From the IMG/VR virus record IMGVR_UViG_3300047560_002848, positions 1 to 24,635 of that record: 24,635 bases of DNA; one strand, given 5' to 3'. Origin of the DNA: a virus. Positions within the stretch are counted from its first letter, which is position 1. The number at the start of each line of letters is the position of its first letter. The notes under the pieces are model-generated. The model saw only the letters and a program-made list of their open reading frames with translations. It did no database searches and was not told the origin of the DNA. Shown here in pieces: positions 17,362 through 24,635 of the stretch. The translations under genes were made by a program, and so were the position numbers.

Positions 17362-20300
17362 ATGGCAGATAATAGATATTTAGTAACCGTTACAAGCTTC
17401 GGCGCAGACACAAGCGATACATTTAGTATCTCTTACAACCTTATCGGAGATCCGACTCAGATAACGGTGGCTGTTAACGTTACTAAAGCAGAACTACTTG
17501 CCGGTTATTATATTACTATCCCTAGTAATGCAAACAATGTTTATATTGCTAACGAAAGCGGATTCTGTAACTGTTTCTCTGATTCAGCTTTAGTACCAGG
17601 TGCTCCAACTCCAACTCCTACGCCGACTGCTACTCCTTCTCCTACACCAACTCCTTCTGCTACACCAACCGCTACACCAACTCCTTCAGGTACTCCAACA
17701 CCATCACCTACTCCTTCTGCTACCCCAACTGCAACGCCGACTCCTAGTCCTACACCAACTCCGGTACCTGTTCCAATATATTATAGACTTAATTTAGCTG
17801 CTAACGTACCGGCTACTATGTCTATTAAAGTACAAAGTCCTTCAGGATCAGCTACATCTAGTAGCTACTTCTATTCAAGCTCTATAAGTGGATCTTTTAA
17901 CGCTCTCCCTGGGGATTATGTAATCTTTAGCGGATATAATAGCGGAAGTGCATGGCCATTAACCGGTACTTCTACAATGACTTTATCTGTTACTGGATCT
18001 TCAAATTCTGGTAGCAATGTTTCTGTATTCTCTAGCAGTAGTTTAGTAACTAAAGGAACTTATTTAACAGGATCATTTACAGGATCTTTATCAGGAAGCG
18101 TATTAACTACTTACGCTTTACCGTCTACAGCTACACCAACTCCAACTTCAACCCCTACTTCAACACCAACACCGTTACCAGCTACAGCTACACCAACACC
18201 AACCGCTACTTCGACTCCTACTCCAACACCTTTACCGGTAGAAGTTAAATACTCTTTATCTTTAGATGCTGCAGTTCCTGCGAGTATGTCTATTGTAATA
18301 CAAAGTCCTTCAGGATCAGCTACATCTTCAAGCTTATTAATTTCTAGCTCTCAAGCCGGATCTTTAACTGCTCGTGTTGGAGACTATGTAACATTTAATG
18401 CTTATGCATCTCAAAGTACATGGCCTGTATACGGACATCCTTCAATGAGCTTAACAGTTACTGGTTCTTATACAGCTAGTTTATTGACAGATGACAAAGA
18501 TATAGTGTTATCTCAAGGAACTTACTTAACTGGATCTTATGCAGCTACTGCATTAACAGGTAGCGTTTCTACAGATTTACCGATTTATACGTTACAGTTA
18601 GGATATAGTACAGCAGGCTTCTATCAAGCTTGTAGTCAATATGCTATAGGATCTAAAGTAACTGTTTACTCTTATACATCTTTCCCTGACTTGACTAACG
18701 GTACTGCAATTTACAGTACTTACGCTGTACCATTAACAGATGCAGCACCTAACGGATGGTATTCAGATGGAACTGATGCTTGGATAGCAACAGGTGGATC
18801 AATGTACGGACAAACTTCTTGTAGTGCTCCAACTCCTACTCCAACTCCAACTCCAACACCTCCAGGTATTGGTTACTTAAGATATACAGGAACAACTTAC
18901 GCTAGTAAGAATGCAGCTTGTATAGATCCTAACTACGCACCAGGTACTCAAATGTACCTAAACGATGATGTATTACCTCAAGTAGGCGATATATTCTACA
19001 CAGATATTCAATGTACTACGCCATTTAACGGCGGTGGTTTAATTTATAAAGTTTCTAGAAGCAGTTCAACATTCCAACAATGGGGTATTGAAATTGGTGC
19101 TCTAGGTACTATCTTATCTATAACGGATTGTTCTACAGTTCCAACACCAACACCTACACCGACTCCTTCAGCAACACCTACACCTACACCAGTACCGGTA
19201 CAAGTTAAGTATTCATTTACAATGGACGACCTTGTTCCTGCTACTATGTCTATCGTATTGCAAAGTCCTTCCGGATCAGCTACATCTAGTAGTATAATCT
19301 TAACAGGTTCTCAAACTGGCTCTTTATCTGCTCAAGAGGGTGACTTTGTAACATTTAATACTTATGCATCTCAAAGTACATGGCCAGTTTACGGATATCC
19401 TTCAATGAGCTTGAGTACTATTTCTGGCTCTTATGTAATCACTGATATTACTGCTGATAAAAATGTACGCTTGACTCAAGGAACCTACTTGACTGGTTCA
19501 TTCTTAAAGACATTAACAGGAAGTGCAACATCAGATCTTCCAATCTATACTTTACAGTTAGGCTATAGTACTGCTAACTTTACAAATGCATGTAGTAACT
19601 TTGCTATAGGCACTAAAGTAACTGTCTACTCTTATACTCCAACTAGCTTATTAACAAACGGAGATGTACTATACGATACTTATAACGTACCTTTATCAAG
19701 TACAGCACCTAATGGATGGTATTCTGACGGTACTAATGCATGGATTGCAACAGCTGGTTCATTGTATAACCAATTAGCATGTACCTCTCCAACTCAAACT
19801 CCTACACCTACTCCTACACCTGTCGGCGTTGCATTCTTAAGATATACAGGAGCGACTTATGCTAGTACAACAGCAGCTTGCGTAGATCCAAACTATGCAC
19901 CAGGTGCTACAATGTACTTAAATGCTGATACTGTACCAAATGTAGGCGACTTCTTCTATACAGATATTAACTGTACTGCATCGTTTAACGGCGGTAGTTT
20001 AACTTATAAAGTATCTAAAGATGCTTCAAGATGGGGCATTACAATCGGTGCTACCGGTCAAATTACAGCAGTTACAGATTGTTCAACAATTCCAACTGCT
20101 ACTCCAACACCTACTCCATTACCTGCAACCGCTACACCAACACCTACTGCTACTCCATTACCTGCTACAGCAACTCCAACTGCTACACCATTACCAGCTA
20201 CACCAACACCTAGTCCAACTCCTGCACCTCCAACGTTTGCTTTCTTAACAAACACTGGTAGAAGTGGATATACAGCAGCTTGTTCAGCAGCTAAGACTCT

Positions 20301-21441
20301 TACGGTTTATGCATTTAGTAACATCTGGGGTAGTGGAAATACCTACTACGACAGTAATACAACAGGCTTTGCACCTTACGCTGGTGCTAACCAATGGTTC
20401 GTTTACAGTGGCGTTGCTATTCAAATAGACGACAATGGTGTATCTTCTAACGATACTAACTGTCCTACTGCAACACCTACTCCTCTTCCTCCAACTGCAA
20501 CACCAACACCATTACCTCCGACAGCTACACCAACACCTTCTGCTACACCAACGCCAACACCTACACCATTACCAGCTACAGCAACTCCTACTGCTTCACC
20601 TTTACCAGCTACTTCAACTCCAACACCTACTCCTTCTCCAACTCCTTTAGGACCGGGCTTCGGATTCTCAGTAGGTAACGGATCTAATACTCCAACTCAA
20701 GCTTGTAATGCTGCTAAGACTCAAACAATCTATGCATTTGCTAGTACATTCGGCGGTGGTCAAACATACTATACTAGCAACACTTATCCATTCAGTACGT
20801 TTGCTGGAGCTAATAAGTGGTATTCTAGCGGTGGAGTATCTGTTCAGATAGACGATAGTGGTGTATCTTCTAACGATACTAACTGTCCTACAGCAACTCC
20901 TACACCATTACCGGCAACAGCTACACCTACACCATTACCGGCAACTGCTACACCAACGCCTACTGCTACTCCGTTACCGGCTACTTCAACACCAACTCCA
21001 ACACCGTTACCGGCTACTTCAACACCAACTCCAACACCGTTACCGGCAACCGCTACACCGACTCCAATACCTGCTACTTCGACTCCAACTCCGGTACCTA
21101 CAGTAACAGCTACTATCTATGCTAAGCGTAATAGTATTGCAGGCGATACAACATACTTATACTACAGTACAGACGGTACAACTTGGAATACTACATTCCA
21201 GAACGTAGCTAGAGGTACAACATGTCAATTATATGCTACAGTAACTGTACCTCAAAACGGAACATTGTACTTGAAACAAACAAACGAAATTCAAGGAGTA
21301 GACGTACCAGCGGTAGCTTCAGAAAGTGCTTGTCCAAGCAGTCTTTCAGGAGAGATTTGTCAAAATACAATTAGCATGACAGCTAGCAAGACAATATACG
21401 TATACGTTGATGCTGCAAACTATAGCCCGCCAGTATGTTAA
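17362..21441 (+). CDS. Giant modular fibre/adhesin with eight Thr/Pro-rich linkers
   Basis: This 1359-residue protein has this order: N-terminal domain (17362-17604), linker, module A1 (17776-18120), linker, A2 (18241-18588), B1 (18589-18822), linker, C1 (18865-19137), linker, A3, B2, linker, C2 (19825-20088), linker, D1 (20236-20463), linker, D2 (20650-20886), linker, C-terminal domain E (21103-21438). A modules share VPA.MSI and [11 protein letters not shown] modules share NGWYSDG and end in Cys. C modules share LRYTG.TYAS, AAC.DPNYAPG and TDCS. D modules share GVSSNDTNC. All look beta-rich. Bead-on-string domains on stiff Thr/Pro stalks, located after baseplate genes and before glycosyltransferases, suggest a receptor-binding fibre. 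No signal peptide, anchor or chaperone domain is visible. A carbohydrate-binding role for the modules is an inference. Confidence 0.7.
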   Translation: MADNRYLVTVTSFGADTSDTFSISYNLIGDPTQITVAVNVTKAELLAGYYITIPSNANNVYIANESGFCNCFSDSALVPGAPTPTPTPTATPSPTPTPSATPTATPTPSGTPTPSPTPSATPTATPTPSPTPTPVPVPIYYRLNLAANVPATMSIKVQSPSGSATSSSYFYSSSISGSFNALPGDYVIFSGYNSGSAWPLTGTSTMTLSVTGSSNSGSNVSVFSSSSLVTKGTYLTGSFTGSLSGSVLTTYALPSTATPTPTSTPTSTPTPLPATATPTPTATSTPTPTPLPVEVKYSLSLDAAVPASMSIVIQSPSGSATSSSLLISSSQAGSLTARVGDYVTFNAYASQSTWPVYGHPSMSLTVTGSYTASLLTDDKDIVLSQGTYLTGSYAATALTGSVSTDLPIYTLQLGYSTAGFYQACSQYAIGSKVTVYSYTSFPDLTNGTAIYSTYAVPLTDAAPNGWYSDGTDAWIATGGSMYGQTSCSAPTPTPTPTPTPPGIGYLRYTGTTYASKNAACIDPNYAPGTQMYLNDDVLPQVGDIFYTDIQCTTPFNGGGLIYKVSRSSSTFQQWGIEIGALGTILSITDCSTVPTPTPTPTPSATPTPTPVPVQVKYSFTMDDLVPATMSIVLQSPSGSATSSSIILTGSQTGSLSAQEGDFVTFNTYASQSTWPVYGYPSMSLSTISGSYVITDITADKNVRLTQGTYLTGSFLKTLTGSATSDLPIYTLQLGYSTANFTNACSNFAIGTKVTVYSYTPTSLLTNGDVLYDTYNVPLSSTAPNGWYSDGTNAWIATAGSLYNQLACTSPTQTPTPTPTPVGVAFLRYTGATYASTTAACVDPNYAPGATMYLNADTVPNVGDFFYTDINCTASFNGGSLTYKVSKDASRWGITIGATGQITAVTDCSTIPTATPTPTPLPATATPTPTATPLPATATPTATPLPATPTPSPTPAPPTFAFLTNTGRSGYTAACSAAKTLTVYAFSNIWGSGNTYYDSNTTGFAPYAGANQWFVYSGVAIQIDDNGVSSNDTNCPTATPTPLPPTATPTPLPPTATPTPSATPTPTPTPLPATATPTASPLPATSTPTPTPSPTPLGPGFGFSVGNGSNTPTQACNAAKTQTIYAFASTFGGGQTYYTSNTYPFSTFAGANKWYSSGGVSVQIDDSGVSSNDTNCPTATPTPLPATATPTPLPATATPTPTATPLPATSTPTPTPLPATSTPTPTPLPATATPTPIPATSTPTPVPTVTATIYAKRNSIAGDTTYLYYSTDGTTWNTTFQNVARGTTCQLYATVTVPQNGTLYLKQTNEIQGVDVPAVASESACPSSLSGEICQNTISMTASKTIYVYVDAANYSPPVC
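17605..17775 (+). repeat. Thr/Pro-rich linker 1
   Basis: A 57-residue Pro-Thr linker joins the N-terminal domain to module A1. Ser, Ala and Gly interrupt the Pro-Thr pairs at intervals. Mixed synonymous codons argue for selection at the protein level. Confidence 0.85.
18121..18240 (+). repeat. Thr/Pro-rich linker 2
   Basis: A 40-residue linker separates modules A1 and A2. It contains the LPATATPTP unit that recurs in linkers 6-8, so this unit has spread within the gene. Confidence 0.85.
18241..19200 (+). repeat. Segmental tandem duplication, copy 1 (A2-B1-C1 with linkers)
   Basis: This 960-nt unit (320 residues) is followed directly by a diverged copy. Landmarks recur exactly 960 nt later: CAAAGTCCTT at 18301 and 19261, TTACAGTTAGG near 18592 and 19552, AACGGATGGT-type at 18751 and 19711, GATATACAGG at 18881 and 19841. 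The short linker inside the unit (18829-18864) has the same length in both copies. Confidence 0.85.
19201..20088 (+). repeat. Segmental tandem duplication, copy 2 (A3-B2-C2)
   Basis: This is the diverged second copy of the 960-nt unit. It stays in register until module C2, where a three-residue deletion ([10 protein letters not shown] in copy 1 against KDASRWG in copy 2) shifts the spacing by 9 nt. The linker that follows is longer and different, so the duplicated block ends at about 20088. Confidence 0.85.
20092..20235 (+). repeat. Thr/Pro-rich linker 6
   Basis: A 48-residue linker joins C2 to D1, with repeated LPATATPTP-type units and a final PAPPT. Confidence 0.85.
20236..20463 (+). repeat. 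Module D1 of the giant fibre
   Basis: A 76-residue beta module with [16 protein letters not shown] near its start and ending [13 protein letters not shown]. It is a duplicate of D2, 423 nt further on. A 32-nt stretch (20437-20468) is identical to 20860-20891. Confidence 0.8.
20464..20649 (+). repeat. Thr/Pro-rich linker 7
   Basis: A 62-residue linker between D1 and D2. It is made of LPPTATPTP and LPATATPT-type units with Ser substitutions and ends SPTPLG. Confidence 0.85.
20650..20886 (+). repeat. Module D2 of the giant fibre
   Basis: A 79-residue module with [16 protein letters not shown] and ending [13 protein letters not shown]. It is the second copy of D1. The Cys near the start and the terminal Cys are both conserved, which fits a disulfide between module ends. 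Confidence 0.8.
20887..21102 (+). repeat. Thr/Pro-rich linker 8
   Basis: The longest linker (about 72 residues), built almost wholly of LPAT(A/S)TPTP units. It contains the perfect 33-nt tandem repeat at 20971-21036 and leads into the C-terminal domain E. Confidence 0.85.
20971..21036 (+). repeat. Perfect 33-nt tandem repeat
   Basis: Two identical 33-nt units (20971-21003 and 21004-21036) each encode [12 protein letters not shown] third copy begins (CCGTTACCGGC, 21037 on) and then diverges. Perfect identity, while other linkers use mixed codons, suggests a recent slippage or recombination event. Confidence 0.9.
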
Positions 21442-21457
21442 TCTAAACTAAACTACT

Positions 21458-21649
21458 ATGACACTCTATACAGTAAAAATGCAAATGACACCGGGAGATG
21501 ATTCAATCTATACTACTGGACTTACACCAGGAGGAGATTCATGGACCTATGAAACTTATGCAGAAGCGGAAGCTAAGATGTTAGAATTAAAAGCTACTGA
21601 TACAACTGATAGAGTTTACGATATACATACATACGAACAAAGTGTTTAA
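21458..21649 (+). CDS. Small unknown protein after the fibre gene
   Basis: This 63-residue acidic protein starts MTLYTVKMQMTPGDDSIYTT. A short helix, TYAEAEAKMLELKATD, is followed by the strand DRVYDIHTYEQ. The layout resembles a small alpha/beta domain. It begins 16 nt after the giant fibre and is followed by the largest gap of the window, so it is probably the last gene of the fibre transcript. It might be a fibre chaperone or cap, but nothing in the sequence shows that. I do not recognise the family. Confidence 0.6.
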   Translation: MTLYTVKMQMTPGDDSIYTTGLTPGGDSWTYETYAEAEAKMLELKATDTTDRVYDIHTYEQSV

Positions 21650-21686
21650 AAAATAAAGTTGGAAAACTGAATTAAATTAGTTATAT

Positions 21687-21694
21687 TATAAAAA
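21687..21694 (+). promoter_or_regulatory. Candidate promoter before the glycosyltransferase genes
   Basis: The 54-nt gap 21650-21703 holds TATAAAAA, which matches the T4 late-promoter box at 7 of 8 positions and ends 9 nt before the ATG at 21704. The spacing is short for a leader. A further A-rich stretch (AAAAAAGAAA) may aid translation initiation. No convincing terminator hairpin is present in the gap. Confidence 0.25.
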
Positions 21695-21703
21695 AGAAAT
21701 GTT

Positions 21704-22984
21704 ATGAGGAAGATTAAAGTAAAAGATACTGATAAGATCTTTGTACAAATAGCTAGTTATAGAGACCCGCAATTAATCCCTACGATTAACGATGCTCTGG
21801 AAAGAGCTTTACATCCGGAAAGACTTGTATTCGGTATTTGTTGGCAATACGACGAAACGGAAGATCCAAATCACTACGACGGAAATCCTCAATTTAGAGT
21901 AAGTAAGCATCATTACAGTGAAAGCCAAGGTTTAGGCTGGGCTAGAAATATAACTAATCAACTCTTAGAAGACGAAAAATATACTTTACAGTTAGATTCT
22001 CACCACAGATTTTTAATGGGATGGGATAGGATGATGGTAGAAGACTACGAACAAGCTTCTACTATGTCTAAGAAACCTATCTTAAGTACATATGTTACTC
22101 CTTTCGAAGTAGATAAGATAGAACAATGCCGTTGTCATTTAAATAAGACTCCGTGCTTAATGTCTCAATATGAATTTAGTCCAGATAAGTTACTTATGAG
22201 TATGCCTTGGTATATTCAAGATTATAAAGAAAGAGATACAGTTATTAAAGCTCGTACCCTTAGCGGACACTTTTATTTTACAAAGAGTGAATTTATTAAA
22301 GAAGTACCTTACGATCCAGATATCTACTTTGGAGGTTATTGTGAAGAGACTACTATGAGTGTTAGAGCTTGGACATCAGGTTATGATTTCTTCAGTCCTT
22401 ACCGTCAGTATATTTGGCATGAATACACAAGACAGGGTAGACCAAAGCATTGGGAAGATCACGGTACTAAAAGTGAAACCGAAAAGACTAGTGGTCAAAG
22501 AGATGTTTATGCTCGTCAAAAGACTCGTCAAATATTCGGACAAGAAGATAATGGTATTGATTTAGGTATTTACGGTTTAGGAAATGTTAGAACTTTACAT
22601 GATTACGAAGTGTTTGGTGGATTTGATTTTAAAAATTGTAGAATACAAGACTATACTTTACAGGTAAAAGAACCTGCCAATCCTACTCCATGGGAGGAAC
22701 AATTTAAGAGTATAAACTTTAATTTAATTTGTGATTGGGATAAAGAATTCTTTAAAGAGCAGCAATTTGAAAAACCTAAATTTTTAACTTTAGGACTATT
22801 AACTAAAACTGGCGAAGAGGTTTATAGAAGAGACTTTACTATGGAAGAAGAGCCTGATTATGTTAATTTAAAAATTACTCAATTTAATGCTGTAGGTAGA
22901 GCAGTAGAAGCACCTACTACATTAGTTATGTATCTTTACGACGAAGAAAAACAATGGAGTAATAGGTACGAAAAAGCAATTTAA
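21704..22984 (+). CDS. GlcNAc-transferase-type glycosyltransferase (PF11397-like)
   Basis: This 426-residue protein has a GT-A-type catalytic domain at about 10-270 with the family pattern: KIFVQIASYRDPQLIPTIND, then RLVFGICWQYDE, then GLGWARNITNQLL and YTLQLDSHHRFLMGWDRMM. The D98-S-H100 triad is the expected metal/nucleotide-sugar motif (DxH). Later come GHFYFTKSEFIKEVPYDPDI, YFGGYCEETTMSVRAWTSGY and YIWHEYTRQGRPKHWEDH, which are typical of this family. The family includes eukaryotic enzymes that add GlcNAc to hydroxyproline of Skp1. Residues about 290-426 form a second, beta-rich domain of unknown role. It overlaps the next gene by 1 nt (TAATG). Targets could be virion fibres or host glycans; the donor sugar cannot be read from sequence. 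Confidence 0.85.
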   Translation: MRKIKVKDTDKIFVQIASYRDPQLIPTINDALERALHPERLVFGICWQYDETEDPNHYDGNPQFRVSKHHYSESQGLGWARNITNQLLEDEKYTLQLDSHHRFLMGWDRMMVEDYEQASTMSKKPILSTYVTPFEVDKIEQCRCHLNKTPCLMSQYEFSPDKLLMSMPWYIQDYKERDTVIKARTLSGHFYFTKSEFIKEVPYDPDIYFGGYCEETTMSVRAWTSGYDFFSPYRQYIWHEYTRQGRPKHWEDHGTKSETEKTSGQRDVYARQKTRQIFGQEDNGIDLGIYGLGNVRTLHDYEVFGGFDFKNCRIQDYTLQVKEPANPTPWEEQFKSINFNLICDWDKEFFKEQQFEKPKFLTLGLLTKTGEEVYRRDFTMEEEPDYVNLKITQFNAVGRAVEAPTTLVMYLYDEEKQWSNRYEKAI

Positions 22985-24635
22985 TGAAGATAGTCTTTTT
23001 ACTAATTGGGGCAGAAGGAAGACCTAAAGTTTTAAACGGAGATACTATTAGATATGGTCAAGCTCCTGCTTCAGGTACAGACCAGTCTGTTATTATGGTA
23101 GCAGAATACCTAGCAAAAGGCGGTCACGACGTTACAATCGTCTTAGGTAAAACAGATAAACAACCTTGTAGAGGAGTTAAATACGACGATTTTAATTACG
23201 AAAGCTTAAAAGATCAAGAAGTAGATATTATAGTTTCTGCTCTTTGGTTTTCTAAGTATGAAGAACTTCCTTTTAAAGTAACTAAAGGCTTAATATACTG
23301 GTATCACATGGCATGGGTGTACGGCATTGATGAAATAACTCGATACTGTACTGCAAATAATTTAAAGCTAGGTTTTGTTAATATCTCTAAATGGGCACGT
23401 GAACAAAACGAATGGAGTGTAAAGTTAGGGCAACAACGAATTGAAAATACATTCGATGTTATTATACCTAATCCGATAATGACCGATCTTATCGATGAAA
23501 TTTTACAAGAAAAACAAATAGAAAGAAGAGATAAGAGTACAGTCTTTCATGCACAATACAGTAGAGGTGGTCAAGTTGCCAGTAGAGCAGTACAAGAATT
23601 AGGTTGGGATCCAATATACAGATTCGATTATACAGATGCTGCAAACGGTACAGATAAAAAGATATTATTTGAAAAGCTTTTAGAATCTGATTATTTTATA
23701 TTTCCTCTTTATCATCCAAACGGTTGTGTATACAAAGATACTTTCTCTTGTGCCGTAGCAGAAGCTATTGCAGCAGGAGTTATTGTAATTACTTATCCTT
23801 TAGGTGCTATACCGGAATATTTTTCAGACGGATGTTCTTTCTTAGTTTTCCCTTACGGTACTAATATGGAGAAAATGATGACCGAAAGAGTATCTTGTGA
23901 TGCACAGTATATGGATTTCCATTATAATATTTTAGATACTGTAAGAAATCTAGAAGAGAATCCAGAACTTAAACAGCAAATAAGAGATAAATCAAAGACT
24001 TTAATAAAGGAAAATTTCTCTATTGAAAAGGTAGGTAAAGAATGGGATAAGTTATTAGAAGAATTTGGACCTATTGAACCTCCTGCAGACAGTCCTTTTA
24101 ATTTCTTCGATAAAATATTTTATATTAACTTAGATAGCCGTCCTGACCGAAAAGAGTTCATGGAGCAGCAATTTAGAAAGTACGGTATTAAGGCTGAAAG
24201 GTATTCAGCAGTAAATGTTACTAAAGAACAAAACGAAGACTTTGTTAAAAGAGGCTGTGTATTTTACGACGATACAAGACCTGATTATGCACCAAGAATA
24301 AAATCTTGTACCTTATCTCACCTCTTTATTATGTTCCAGGCAAAGTTAATGAATTATAAAAACTACTTAGTGCTTGAAGACGATGCTCTTTTCGATGAAA
24401 ATATTGTAGAGGAGTTAAGAAATTGTGTTAATGAATTAGAAGGTAAAGATTGGGATATGTTTTATTTAGGGTGTAATCCTTTAGAATATTACAAAGAGAC
24501 AGAGTATTTAGGAAGATTATTACGTACAACTACCACACATGCTTTTGCTGTTAATCAAAAATTCTACGATACTATTTTAAATGCTGATTTCTTTCACCGT
24601 TATCCTTGTATTGATGGCTTTATAGGTAATTTAGG
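22984..24635 (+). CDS. Glycosyltransferase fusion: GT4-like (GT-B) plus GT25-like, 3' partial
   Basis: The frame starts at the TAATG junction (ATG 22984) and stays open to the window end, giving at least 550 residues. Residues about 1-350 look like a GT-B glycosyltransferase: MKIVFLLIGAEGRPK opens a Rossmann-like fold, SVIMVAEYLAKGGHDVTIVL follows, and the donor-site stretch SCAVAEAIAAGVIVITYPLG plus AIPEYFSDG lies at about 258-286. From about residue 374, KIFYINLDSRPDRKEFMEQQ begins a GT25 (LPS glycosyltransferase) domain. It continues with SCTLSHLFIMFQ and the acidic motif YLVLEDDALF (E465-D-D). Fusing two glycosyltransferases suggests consecutive sugar additions. It is cut by the window edge, so its C-terminus and any third domain are unknown. 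Confidence 0.85.
   Translation, partial: MKIVFLLIGAEGRPKVLNGDTIRYGQAPASGTDQSVIMVAEYLAKGGHDVTIVLGKTDKQPCRGVKYDDFNYESLKDQEVDIIVSALWFSKYEELPFKVTKGLIYWYHMAWVYGIDEITRYCTANNLKLGFVNISKWAREQNEWSVKLGQQRIENTFDVIIPNPIMTDLIDEILQEKQIERRDKSTVFHAQYSRGGQVASRAVQELGWDPIYRFDYTDAANGTDKKILFEKLLESDYFIFPLYHPNGCVYKDTFSCAVAEAIAAGVIVITYPLGAIPEYFSDGCSFLVFPYGTNMEKMMTERVSCDAQYMDFHYNILDTVRNLEENPELKQQIRDKSKTLIKENFSIEKVGKEWDKLLEEFGPIEPPADSPFNFFDKIFYINLDSRPDRKEFMEQQFRKYGIKAERYSAVNVTKEQNEDFVKRGCVFYDDTRPDYAPRIKSCTLSHLFIMFQAKLMNYKNYLVLEDDALFDENIVEELRNCVNELEGKDWDMFYLGCNPLEYYKETEYLGRLLRTTTTHAFAVNQKFYDTILNADFFHRYPCIDGFIGNL

Noticed and set aside
17600-17797. Leu/Gln/His-rich open frames inside the linkers (also 20021-20248, 20435-20650, 20858-21106)
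   Set aside because: These are out-of-frame readings of the Thr/Pro hexamer tracts, fully inside the fibre gene, with low-complexity products.
15879-21102. CRISPR-like array or diversity-generating retroelement template in the repeat-rich fibre genes
   Set aside because: The repeats are coding, irregularly spaced and in frame. There are no uniform spacers, no cas genes, and no reverse transcriptase or template repeat in the window.
21665-21682. Possible terminator hairpin in the gap after the 63-residue gene
   Set aside because: Only about six weak A-T/G-T rich pairs (AACTGA against TTAGTT) can form, with no GC-rich stem, so it is unlikely to terminate.

Overview
The window is 24.6 kb of AT-rich, gene-dense DNA. 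Every supported gene lies on the + strand. Most genes overlap (TAATG junctions) or are only a few bases apart, and the largest gap is 54 nt. It reads as the baseplate and tail-fibre region of a T4-type contractile-tailed phage (myovirus), or possibly a related prophage. Two genes anchor this: a gp25-like baseplate wedge protein (4349-4759) and a gp6-like wedge protein (4752-6611). A large protein downstream carries a P2 gpI / T4 gp7-like segment. No tRNA, rRNA, CRISPR array, integrase or transposase is visible. Genes preceded by a gap have A-rich leaders without a clear Shine-Dalgarno sequence, and the fibre modules have a Bacteroidota-like flavour, so a Bacteroidota (for example flavobacterial) host is plausible but not proven.

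Region 1 (1-4350) holds the C-terminal end of an unidentified gene, a small helical protein, a probable OB-fold spike/hub protein (gp5 N-terminal-like), a small probable spike-tip protein, a 621-residue protein with a hydrophobic centre (possible hub or tape-measure protein) and a 145-residue protein of unknown role. Region 2 (4349-13141) is the baseplate wedge: gp25-like, gp6-like, a DNRLRE-like beta-sandwich protein, a small protein, and a 1610-residue gp7/gpI-like protein. Region 3 (13175-14930) holds two further probable virion proteins.

Region 4 (14943-21649) is the most unusual part. It is a set of probable fibre or adhesion genes built from small Cys-containing beta modules joined by long Thr/Pro-rich, mucin-like linkers. 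The 1359-residue protein has eight such linkers, an internal 960-nt tandem duplication (two 320-residue units), a second pair of duplicated modules, and a perfect 33-nt tandem repeat. An 85-residue gene just upstream resembles its N-terminal domain.

Region 5 (21704-24635) encodes glycosyltransferases: a protein of the GlcNAc-transferase (PF11397-like) type, and a fusion of a GT-B (GT4-like) enzyme to a GT25-like enzyme that runs off the window. The main hypothesis is that these enzymes glycosylate the Thr/Pro-rich fibre linkers, giving a self-decorated, mucin-like phage adhesin. They could instead modify host surface glycans, and the sequence alone cannot decide.
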